Origin: Flavobacterium lipolyticum
GTDB taxonomy: Bacteria; Bacteroidota; Bacteroidia; Flavobacteriales; Flavobacteriaceae
Length of the DNA: 64,000 nt
Direction of reading: 5' to 3'
Assembly: GCF_020905335.1 (NCBI RefSeq)
Contig: NZ_JAJJMN010000002.1
Coordinates: 558,001-622,000 of the forward strand
The notes under the pieces are model-generated. The model did not search any database. It saw only the letters and a list, made by a program, of their open reading frames with translations, and was not told where the DNA came from. Within the stretch, counting starts at the first letter, position 1; the number at the start of each line of letters is the position of its first letter. The position numbers and the translations under genes were made by a program. Shown here in pieces: positions 34,319-41,606 of this stretch.

Positions 34319-36706
34319 TTATTGATCTTTAAAAAAACGATAGCTTATGCCGGCAAGTACTATTCTTCCGGGCTGTCCGGGCATTAACGGATCGGTATAG
34401 TTGAAAATATTATCAGCTGTAAATCGAATACTGAGATGGTCTTTTAACAGTTGTTTTTCTATACTGGCATTAGTAAGCCAATAATTCTTCACAAAAATGT
34501 CGTATTGGTCAATGAATTGATTGCCGTTTCGATCTCCGAAAGGATACTTGCCTCTAAAATTAACCCTGATATTTGCATTAAGTTTCCACGGAGTGTAGCG
34601 ATAGAAAATAGAGGTATTGGCCATGTGGCGGGAACGATTTTCGATACCCCAGTAATCAGACGGACTGGGTTTATACGAATTTCCGGTTGCAGGATCATGT
34701 ATGTTTTGGCTATAAGGCCATTTACCCGCACTGATGCTATCTTTAATACTAAGATCTTTAGCAATTAAATATTGATAACCGGCACTTATTTCCAGATTCT
34801 TTATCGGACTGAGCTTTAAAGCAATTTCAAATCCTTTGTTAACAGCTTTCGGCAGGTTTTGATACGTATAAATAATTTGACTGTTCGTTCCTGTAGCGAC
34901 TTGAATGCTATTGATTTGATTGGTTATTTTATGATAAAAAAGATTTCCTTCTATTTTAAACTTTTTGGAAGATTCCAAAACTAACCCTGCATTGTACGAA
35001 GTACTCTTTTCGGCCTGAAGATTTCCGGCAGTTTGATTGAGCACATATTGCCTGATTTCACTAATCTGACCGTCCTGTTTTAACTGCTGTAGTGTAGGAG
35101 CGAGAACCGCATTACCAATAACCAGATAATTTCCGTTAGGATTAAAGAAAACGAGGTAATTGGTTTTAAAATCAGGAGCTTTAAATCCAGTTCCAATACC
35201 TGTTTTAAAAGTCAGTTTAGGCGTAAGGAAGTATTGTAATCCAAAACTAGGATTGAGTCTTCCTCCAAAATTATTAGTATGATCGTAACGGAGTCCGCCC
35301 ACAGCTTTTACTTTCTGAACAGGAGACCATTCACCCTGAACATAAGAGAAAAAAGTCTGTAGAGAATTGACGCCATTCAGCGATTTATCGTTCATATTTT
35401 CCAGACTTCCGCCAATGCCGCCAACAAGCTGGTACGAATTGTTATTACTGTAGGAGAATTGCTGTTCTATGCGGTGAAGTGTCTGTTTGAAAACATCCTG
35501 ACTAACAGCATTATTGCTTTGCTGCCAGGCCACACTCATATCGGCAGTATAATGAGTGAGGTAGTATCGCGTAATGCTTCTTAAATTAGTATTGAAACGG
35601 TGATCGAACGAAAGTGAAAGGTTAAGATCCTGCTCGTCCTGATGGTCTCCGGAAATGTGTCCAAGACCAAAATCCTTTTGCATAAAAGAACGTCGCAGAC
35701 CGTAACGACCGCTTAAATTTAAATAACTCTCAGCACCAGTTTGATAGCGTGATCTTCCTTGTAAGCTATAATTGTCGTAGGGTGGAGAAGTGGTACCTTT
35801 AATGTACTTTGAATTGGTATTAAAGCCATCGGTTCGATAATAATTTGCCGCTAAATTGGCAGTTCCCTTATTTTGCGCGAATGGAGTTTCACCTTCTACA
35901 GTGGCATCAAGAATGTTCAATGAACCATAACTTACAGAAGTCTGTAGCTGCGGATCAACTACGCCGTGTCGGGTAATAATATTAATGGTACCACCCAACG
36001 CTTCACTGCCGTAAAGACTGGAAGATGCTCCTTTTATGATCTCAATACGTTCAATGTTAGATATACTGATTCTTGAGAGATCGAAGTTACCATTGTTGCG
36101 TCCCACCATAGGCTGACCGTCAATAAGTACCATGATGTATTCGCTGCCAAAGCCCTGCATTTGAACACCTACAGATCGTGCGCCTCCACTAATATTGTTG
36201 ACAATTGCAATTCCCGTCTGCTCTTTTAAAACCTCATCAAGTCTTCGGCTGCCCATTAATTCGATGGTTTTACGATCAATAATGGTTACGGGCATCGCAC
36301 TATACTGAGCATTGACAAGACTTTCGGGATTACTCTTTTTGGAACGACCTTTTACGCTTACTTCATTCAGATCAATACCCGGCTCCATAGTAATGTGCAG
36401 TGGCTTCATAGCGGAGCCATTCAAAACAATCTGTCGGATGTAATCTTTAAATCCCATGGTGGTGATTCTGATGTTGTAAGTTCCATTTGATACACCGCTA
36501 AATGAAAAGTATCCCGTACGATCTGATAGTACTGACTTGCCTGAAGACTCCAGTGTTACGAGAACCTTTTGAAGCGGATTTCCGCCATGATAGACAAAAC
36601 CGCTAAAATCGGAACTGTTTTGAGCCTGAACAAAACTTATATACAAAACAAGCAAACAAGTAAGTATTGTTTTTTGGACAGAGGCGTTGGTATTTTGGTT
36701 TTTCAT
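34319..36706 (-). CDS. TonB-dependent outer-membrane receptor, HmuR-like
   Basis: A 795-residue receptor. The signal peptide is about residues 1-28 (LTCLLVLYISFVQAQ). A carboxypeptidase-like domain follows (SDFSGFVYHGGNPLQKVLVT), then the plug (GSRRLDEVLKEQTGIAIVNN, EYIMVLIDGQPMVGRNNGNF, IEIIKGASSSLYGSEALGGT with INIITR) and the barrel, ending in LAGISYRFFKDQ. The plug is of the siderophore/haem-receptor kind rather than the SusC kind. Four lipoprotein genes follow closely, two of them HmuY-like, which points to haem or iron-complex uptake. An imperfect AT-rich dyad 54-76 bases upstream is a candidate Fur-type site. The exact ligand cannot be deduced; FRAP/NPNL-type haem motifs were not clear. 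Confidence 0.88.
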   Translation of the reverse strand: MKNQNTNASVQKTILTCLLVLYISFVQAQNSSDFSGFVYHGGNPLQKVLVTLESSGKSVLSDRTGYFSFSGVSNGTYNIRITTMGFKDYIRQIVLNGSAMKPLHITMEPGIDLNEVSVKGRSKKSNPESLVNAQYSAMPVTIIDRKTIELMGSRRLDEVLKEQTGIAIVNNISGGARSVGVQMQGFGSEYIMVLIDGQPMVGRNNGNFDLSRISISNIERIEIIKGASSSLYGSEALGGTINIITRHGVVDPQLQTSVSYGSLNILDATVEGETPFAQNKGTANLAANYYRTDGFNTNSKYIKGTTSPPYDNYSLQGRSRYQTGAESYLNLSGRYGLRRSFMQKDFGLGHISGDHQDEQDLNLSLSFDHRFNTNLRSITRYYLTHYTADMSVAWQQSNNAVSQDVFKQTLHRIEQQFSYSNNNSYQLVGGIGGSLENMNDKSLNGVNSLQTFFSYVQGEWSPVQKVKAVGGLRYDHTNNFGGRLNPSFGLQYFLTPKLTFKTGIGTGFKAPDFKTNYLVFFNPNGNYLVIGNAVLAPTLQQLKQDGQISEIRQYVLNQTAGNLQAEKSTSYNAGLVLESSKKFKIEGNLFYHKITNQINSIQVATGTNSQIIYTYQNLPKAVNKGFEIALKLSPIKNLEISAGYQYLIAKDLSIKDSISAGKWPYSQNIHDPATGNSYKPSPSDYWGIENRSRHMANTSIFYRYTPWKLNANIRVNFRGKYPFGDRNGNQFIDQYDIFVKNYWLTNASIEKQLLKDHLSIRFTADNIFNYTDPLMPGQPGRIVLAGISYRFFKDQ

Positions 36707-37188
36707 TCTTTGTGTTATCCATTGTCTAAAGAAATAAGTGCATTATTAAATCACTATTCTTATTTAGACTGTGTAAAAATAATAATTAATACTATTGTAA
36801 TAGTAATTTTTTTACAGAACGGGTGGAAATTAAGTAGGTAAAAGATTATCAATGTGAATTTAAACTTGAGCTAAAAGGTTTTAGCTGATTGTTAATTAGT
36901 CTTTTAGATGTTTAAAGAATAAGTAAGTTGAGTTCTGTTTTTAAGAAAAATTTAACAGAATAAAAGAGATGAAAAAGCACAAAATACAGTGGCTTTTTTG
37001 GGTTATTTAGGTGCCGGTTCTTACAAAATCGTCTCAAAACAAGAGAAAATAGCTTTTGAAAATTTTAAATACTATCTGTTTTGGATTTTGAATGGTGTGA
37101 CAGCTGAGCTGTTCTGTTGGTAATAGAATAAAAAAATCTCATTTCGAAATGAAATGAGATTAGCGAGGTTGCCATTAGGAGAAAACGT
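36707..37188. promoter_or_regulatory. Promoter region of the TonB/HmuY operon with candidate dyads
   Basis: This 482-bp non-coding gap holds an imperfect 23-bp dyad at 36760-36782 (TTATTT and AAATAA arms, inner AC and GT pairs), reminiscent of AT-rich Fur boxes. It also holds a 7-2-7 palindrome TACTATT-GT-AATAGTA at 36790-36805 and a small palindrome AGCTAAAAGGTTTTAGCT at 36869-36886. No TAnnTTTG element was found for the operon. Iron control is a guess. Confidence 0.35.
37131..37161 (-). terminator. Terminator of the PhyH-like gene
   Basis: AATCTCATTTC (37135-37145) and GAAATGAGATT (37151-37161) form an 11-bp stem. Read on the minus strand it is followed by a T-run (bases 37131-37136 are all A on the plus strand). 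Confidence 0.85.
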
Positions 37189-38115
37189 CTATATCCATTC
37201 TCCTGCAATATTGTGATCGTTTGGTAAATAGGTAAGATACTGCACCATGCGTGGGTTCTGACCCTTATTAGGTGTGGCACAATGAGGCAATGCACTGTTC
37301 CAGATGATAAAATCACCCGCTTTTCCGAGCACGGGCTCCGATTTCAGGGTTTTGATAGCTTCTTCTCTGGGATTGACATTCGGATCAAGGTTATTTAACC
37401 AATCGTCTATTTTATTATGAAATCCGGGAACACAATGAAAAGCACCATCTTCAGGTCCGCAGTCGGTAAGGTAAAGTAGTCCCTGTATTTCAAACTGAAT
37501 GGGTTGTCTTAAACTCATGTCCCAATGAAGCGGACTTCCCAAGAAGGTAAAATCTTTGGTTTCTGGCGGATTGAAACTTACTTTATCGATAGTTTTATAA
37601 ATCTGGTCAGTGTTGTAAAGCTGTTCGTATGCTCTTTTAATTTTGGTTGAAAATCGGTTTCGGTTTAAAGTTTCATGATCTGAAAAATTAAGCATAAGGC
37701 CTTTTTGATCTTCGTGTCTTTCGTACCAGGTTTCTTCTTTAAAAGGATCCATTTGCAGAAAATCCCAGATAGCACGTTGCGTGTCTTCACAATCTTTCTC
37801 CGAAATAGCCTTTTTTAGAACCACATAACCGTTTTCATTCCAGAATTCCAGATCTTCCTGCGAGAGAACATCAGTGGTAATACCTTCAGATTCATAATTG
37901 ATATTTCGTTTTCTGTTACTGATCCATATTTTAAAAGTATCAAAATCAGGTTTTTCAAAATACAAATACTGTAAAGTGTCTTCCATACCAATACCCAATT
38001 GGAACAAGGCTTTAATTTCTGCATTCCAGGTTTCGTCATCGGTTTGAACGGTTGAACCGTCCGGCTGTAAAGTGCGTTTCCATAACTTTTCAAGAACAGT
38101 TAGTGAGTCTGTCAT
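37189..38115 (-). CDS. Phytanoyl-CoA dioxygenase (PhyH) family Fe(II)/2-oxoglutarate oxygenase
   Basis: A 308-residue enzyme with the PhyH jelly-roll. The iron triad is visible as His197 and Asp199 in GSPLHWDMSL and His278 in NSALPHCATPNKGQN, with Arg289 as the likely 2-oxoglutarate partner. Flanking family segments are WNENGYVVLKKAISEKDCED, QGLLYLTDCGPEDGAFHCVP and GKAGDFIIWNS. Such enzymes hydroxylate or halogenate small molecules; the substrate here is unknown. It has no signal peptide. The gene stands alone, with its own terminator and a -7-type element upstream, in the opposite direction to the membrane protein/amidohydrolase pair. A role in making hydroxylysine was considered and has no support. 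Confidence 0.85.
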   Translation of the reverse strand: MTDSLTVLEKLWKRTLQPDGSTVQTDDETWNAEIKALFQLGIGMEDTLQYLYFEKPDFDTFKIWISNRKRNINYESEGITTDVLSQEDLEFWNENGYVVLKKAISEKDCEDTQRAIWDFLQMDPFKEETWYERHEDQKGLMLNFSDHETLNRNRFSTKIKRAYEQLYNTDQIYKTIDKVSFNPPETKDFTFLGSPLHWDMSLRQPIQFEIQGLLYLTDCGPEDGAFHCVPGFHNKIDDWLNNLDPNVNPREEAIKTLKSEPVLGKAGDFIIWNSALPHCATPNKGQNPRMVQYLTYLPNDHNIAGEWI

Positions 38116-38150
38116 TTCGGTAGTTTTTATCGTTTATGAATCAATACTTT

Positions 38151-38158
38151 CAAAAGTA
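38151..38158 (-). promoter_or_regulatory. -7 promoter element for the PhyH-like gene
   Basis: On the minus strand TACTTTTG fits TAnnTTTG; transcription would start about 30 bases before the ATG at 38115. No -33 partner is seen. Confidence 0.45.
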
Positions 38159-38209
38159 AGGTATTTAAAGCGGTCTGCTAAAAGTAAAAATACGTGTTTT
38201 TGTCTTTAG

Positions 38210-38321
38210 TTTATGGTTTATGGTTTATAGTTTATGGTTTATAGTTTATGGTTTATAGTTTATAGTTTATGGTTTATAGTTTATAGTTTATAGTTTATAG
38301 TTTATAGTTTATGGTTTATGG
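38210..38321. repeat. Heptanucleotide tandem array TTTATRG, 16 units
   Basis: Exactly sixteen uninterrupted 7-base units, each TTTATGG or TTTATAG, cover 112 bases with no indels. The array lies in the 621-bp non-coding gap between the PhyH-like gene and the membrane protein gene at 38737. It is next to a second array with the same period but another sequence. Confidence 0.95.
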
Positions 38322-38332
38322 TTTGCGCTACG

Positions 38333-38458
38333 CATCTTTCATCTCACATCTTGCTTCTCATATCTTGCATTTAACATCTTGCATCTAACATCTTGCTTCT
38401 CACATCTTGCTTCTTGCTTCTTGCTTCTCACATCTAACATTTCACATTTCACACTTTA
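38333..38458. repeat. Heptanucleotide-period tandem array CATCTTG/CTTCTCA, 18 units
   Basis: The 126 bases parse without indels into eighteen 7-base units such as CATCTTG, CTTCTCA, CATCTAA and CATTTCA. It begins 11 bases after the TTTATRG array and is more degenerate. The rest of the gap to 38736 shows nothing recognisable. Confidence 0.9.
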
Positions 38459-38736
38459 TAGCTACACTCCGTTAAAGAACAAAATACGGAAAATTTAAGA
38501 TCCGATTTATTTATCACTTCACAAAATGGAATAAAACAGGTGTATTTACGTATTAATAATTGCAGTTTTTTACTTATACTTGTTGGTGGTTTATGGGATA
38601 ATAAATTGATTATAAGCGACTAATTTTTTCACCTCTTTTCATAGTTAAGAGTTGAATTTTTACCTTCCAAGGTCATCCAGTAAGGAGTATGCTAAAAATC
38701 CTTTAAAGAGTAAGCAAAACTTTAAATTCAGAGATA

Positions 38737-39792
38737 ATGGACATCAGTTTTTTTTCCTCCACTATTGTTCAGGTCGCTATTTCACTGATCATAAGCTGGG
38801 CGTTATTTGCTTTATTGTGCAGTATGATTCTTGAACTAACGGTACAGATAAAAAGTGAAAGAGGCCGGTTTTTCAGAAGTAAAATTATTGAAAAGCTTTT
38901 TGATTTTTCCAATCAGATCAATTGGGGATTGTTAATGTACAACAACAGCAACATCAGATTATTGACGAAATCGGAAAAAGCACCTCCAACCGAAATTACT
39001 TCCAAAACTTTGGCAGAAGTACTGGTGGATACCGTTGCTAATGCTCAGGCAGCTAAAATACTGCTTCAGGACGATGAAGTAAACCATGAAAAGAAGTACA
39101 GCAATGACCTGCTGAATAATTTTGAGTTTGCGATTACTTATTTGGGGCAAAGCGATTTGATTTTGATGTTGAAGAACGCCATGAACAAAGCCAAAATTAG
39201 AGCTTCCGGGGCGGCAAATGGGGCGGCAGAAAAGGTCCTTTATGAAGAATTGATTAAAGAAGTTACGATTTGGTTTGATCAGTTTAGTGACCGAACCAGT
39301 GTATGGTATAAAAAACTCTCCAGAAAGCGCTTGTTCATTATCGGGCTTCTGGTGAGCTGTATCATTAATATTGACAGTATCGTTTTGTTTAAGTATTATG
39401 ATACTAATCCAACGGCAAGAACCGCCATGATTGATTATTATACGAAGAACAAGATGCAATTAGAAGTACTCAGCGCGAAATATGGTACACCGGGACAAGG
39501 CACAGCAACTGATACAGCAGCCCTGAATTCAACCAAAAAAGATATTAAGGGTTTATCCAAACAAATAGATAGTTTAAAAACCAATTTAGATTTGCCTATT
39601 GGGTGGAAAAAAGCACAATGTGCTGATGTGAAAAGCAGTTCAGAAAAAGATTGTTTCACCTTCTCTTGTATTCTGCTTAAAATACTGGGGATCATTATTT
39701 CAGCCTTTGCGGCAAGTTTAGGAGCTCCGTTTTGGTTTGATATTCTGAAAAAAGCAACTTCTACAGCGCAAACAGTAATTAAAGAAGTATAG
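38737..39792 (+). CDS. Membrane protein of unknown function, paired with an amidohydrolase
   Basis: A 351-residue protein with three hydrophobic helices, at about 9-32 (VQVAISLIISWALFALLCSM), 198-220 (LFIIGLLVSCIINIDSIVLF) and 305-335 (LLKILGIIISAFAASLGAPF with WFDILKK). Between the last two lies a polar, helix-prone segment (225-300) with TDTAALNSTKKDIKGLSKQI, probably a coiled coil. The end GAPFWFDILKKAT recurs in bacterial membrane proteins of unknown role. The start lies 415 bases after two heptad arrays. The stop is 3 bases before the ATG of the amidohydrolase gene, so the two are almost surely co-translated and may work together. The function is not known. Confidence 0.75.
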   Translation: MDISFFSSTIVQVAISLIISWALFALLCSMILELTVQIKSERGRFFRSKIIEKLFDFSNQINWGLLMYNNSNIRLLTKSEKAPPTEITSKTLAEVLVDTVANAQAAKILLQDDEVNHEKKYSNDLLNNFEFAITYLGQSDLILMLKNAMNKAKIRASGAANGAAEKVLYEELIKEVTIWFDQFSDRTSVWYKKLSRKRLFIIGLLVSCIINIDSIVLFKYYDTNPTARTAMIDYYTKNKMQLEVLSAKYGTPGQGTATDTAALNSTKKDIKGLSKQIDSLKTNLDLPIGWKKAQCADVKSSSEKDCFTFSCILLKILGIIISAFAASLGAPFWFDILKKATSTAQTVIKEV

Positions 39793-39795
39793 ATT

Positions 39796-41064
39796 ATGGA
39801 AAATAATTACAAAAATGCTCATACGCACATATTCACCATGAATAATGCGCCAAAAAACTTTCTGGAATTGTATATGCCTCCATTTTTGGCTAAAGGAGTT
39901 GATAATTTTACGAACACCAACCTTGGAGCATGGCTAATTAGACAATTGGCAAGCAGTAATAAAGGAATGGCCAAAAGATATGCTACCTTTCTTCAAATCG
40001 GTAAAAGTAAATATCAAACCGATATTTTTGAAGATTTAATGTCCCGATACCCTAACGAAACATTTCAGTTTATTACGCTATGTCAAAACTTGGAATATTT
40101 AGGTGTTGGCAGATCTGTTAGCGGTTTTGAAGGGCAAATAGAGGAAGTGATTGATATCAAAAGAAAATACCCTACCAATATTCTGCCTTTTTTCGGACTT
40201 GATCCAAGATGGAAAAGCAGTGGAGATGAAATTCAGAAAACAGTAGAGCGTTATTTCGAAACTAAAATTGAAGTAGGCGGAACGTATGTATATCCGTTTC
40301 AGGGACTAAAAATGTATCCAAGTACCGGACATTATGCCTTTGACACAAAACTTAGAAAGACGATGGAATGGGCTGCCGACAATGGTGTTCCGATAATGAC
40401 ACACACCTATTATCTGGGTGGAATTTTTAACTATGATAAGAATTACATTATACGAAATTTAAATCCTGTTGATCCCTATACCGGAAATGTGTACGGAGTA
40501 CCTAAATTTATTGAGGAGAAAGGAGGTTTCTTTGGAAATCTCTTTAACGGCCAAACACGGACTAGTTGTAGAAGCAGCTGCTCTTATTTTCTCGAGCCAC
40601 ATTCGTATGAGTCTATGCTGAATACCATTAAAGACCTTAAAATATGTTTTGCACATTTTGGTGGAGTGAAGCAAATACAAGTAATACAAAAGAATAATAC
40701 AGAGAACAATCAAATCAATCCTTACGGGGTGTTAAGAAAGAACTGGTTCAGTCAGATACAAAATCTGATGTCTCAACATCCAAACGTTTACACAGACATA
40801 TCGTATGATGTCGCCGAATGTCTTCTAAAAGAAAATAATGCGCTTTATAAAGTGTTTTTTGATGAGGCTAATAAACCCTATGGCAATCAAATATTGTTCG
40901 GTACCGATTATTTCATGACGGAGAAAGACAGTTTGGAACAAGTTGCGGTGCAGGGATTTAGAAATTATGCTTCAGATAAGATACTTAACAGCGGAAACTC
41001 TTTATGGGATCAAATGGCAAAGAATAATATTAATACTTATTTGAAGAGTAAGTATTATCCTTAA
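39796..41064 (+). CDS. Amidohydrolase superfamily metal-dependent hydrolase
   Basis: A 422-residue enzyme of the amidohydrolase-2 group (TIM-barrel metal hydrolases and decarboxylases). The first metal site is NAHTHIF (His10, His12). Later ligands are in GVPIMTHTYYLGG, KICFAHFGGVKQIQ and NQILFGTDYFMTEKD. The strand NVYTDISYDVAEC is typical of the group. It has no signal peptide. It is translated directly after the membrane protein gene (3-base spacer) and ends at a strong terminator, so the pair is a two-gene operon. The substrate is unknown; the group includes decarboxylases and lactone or amide hydrolases. Pairing with a three-helix membrane protein is unusual. Confidence 0.8.
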   Translation: MENNYKNAHTHIFTMNNAPKNFLELYMPPFLAKGVDNFTNTNLGAWLIRQLASSNKGMAKRYATFLQIGKSKYQTDIFEDLMSRYPNETFQFITLCQNLEYLGVGRSVSGFEGQIEEVIDIKRKYPTNILPFFGLDPRWKSSGDEIQKTVERYFETKIEVGGTYVYPFQGLKMYPSTGHYAFDTKLRKTMEWAADNGVPIMTHTYYLGGIFNYDKNYIIRNLNPVDPYTGNVYGVPKFIEEKGGFFGNLFNGQTRTSCRSSCSYFLEPHSYESMLNTIKDLKICFAHFGGVKQIQVIQKNNTENNQINPYGVLRKNWFSQIQNLMSQHPNVYTDISYDVAECLLKENNALYKVFFDEANKPYGNQILFGTDYFMTEKDSLEQVAVQGFRNYASDKILNSGNSLWDQMAKNNINTYLKSKYYP

Positions 41065-41115
41065 TGGTTTTAATCAATCGTACTGTTTAATTAATATAAG
41101 GAGATGAAATTTTTT

Positions 41116-41152
41116 AACCTCCAGAATCAAGTGATTCTGGAGGTTTTTTTTT
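41116..41152 (+). terminator. Strong terminator after the amidohydrolase gene
   Basis: AACCTCCAGAATC (41116-41128) and GATTCTGGAGGTT (41133-41145) form a perfect 13-bp stem with a 4-base loop, followed by a T-run to 41152. Confidence 0.93.
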
Positions 41153-41606
41153 GCGATAAAGGCTGAAAGCTCAAAAGCACAAGAAACGTGCAACGTAATA
41201 TGATCTACGTTAAGTAGGAGTAGTGCCCTGACAGGTTAAGAGCAAAGAGAGGATCTGAAATCGGCCCTTTAGAACTGTAATTCTTATAATTGTATTTTTA
41301 TTCAGAAGGTTTTGTAGCGTAAATGCTTATTTAGATTAATTATCTTTAAATCAGGTGTTTATACTCTTTTGTACTTCGCTTAGTTTAACGAGTTTTGTTG
41401 TGTTTGGAATAAAATCCTACAAATTACATTGTATTTGTAGGTAAATAGCACTTGTGCAGATACACTTACTGCAACGTTAAACCTTACAATATTCTACCAA
41501 TTATTTAACCTTTAAACCATTCAAATTATGGAAACCAGAAGCCCCCCTTTTTAGTTGTAAAGATTTTTGAGATATAAAGAATGATTCACCCCTTAAATCA
41601 AATTAT
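41153..41606. other. Non-coding upstream region of the subtilase gene, with a stem-loop
   Basis: No gene was found in this 454-bp stretch. CCTACAAAT (41416-41424) pairs with ATTTGTAGG (41433-41441) around an 8-base loop; TGTATTTG next to it is near the TAnnTTTG pattern, with TTTGG about 25 bases upstream, so this may be the promoter with an overlapping operator. The leader to the ATG would be about 160 bases. Confidence 0.4.

Noticed and set aside
37189..38115. PhyH-like oxygenase as a lysine hydroxylase tied to the hydroxylysine locus
   Set aside because: It lies 16 kb away with its own signals, and the PhyH family has no specific tie to lysine hydroxylation. Collagen-derived hydroxylysine needs no such step.
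38210..38458. CRISPR-like repeat
   Set aside because: Units are 7 bp, directly adjacent and without unique spacers.
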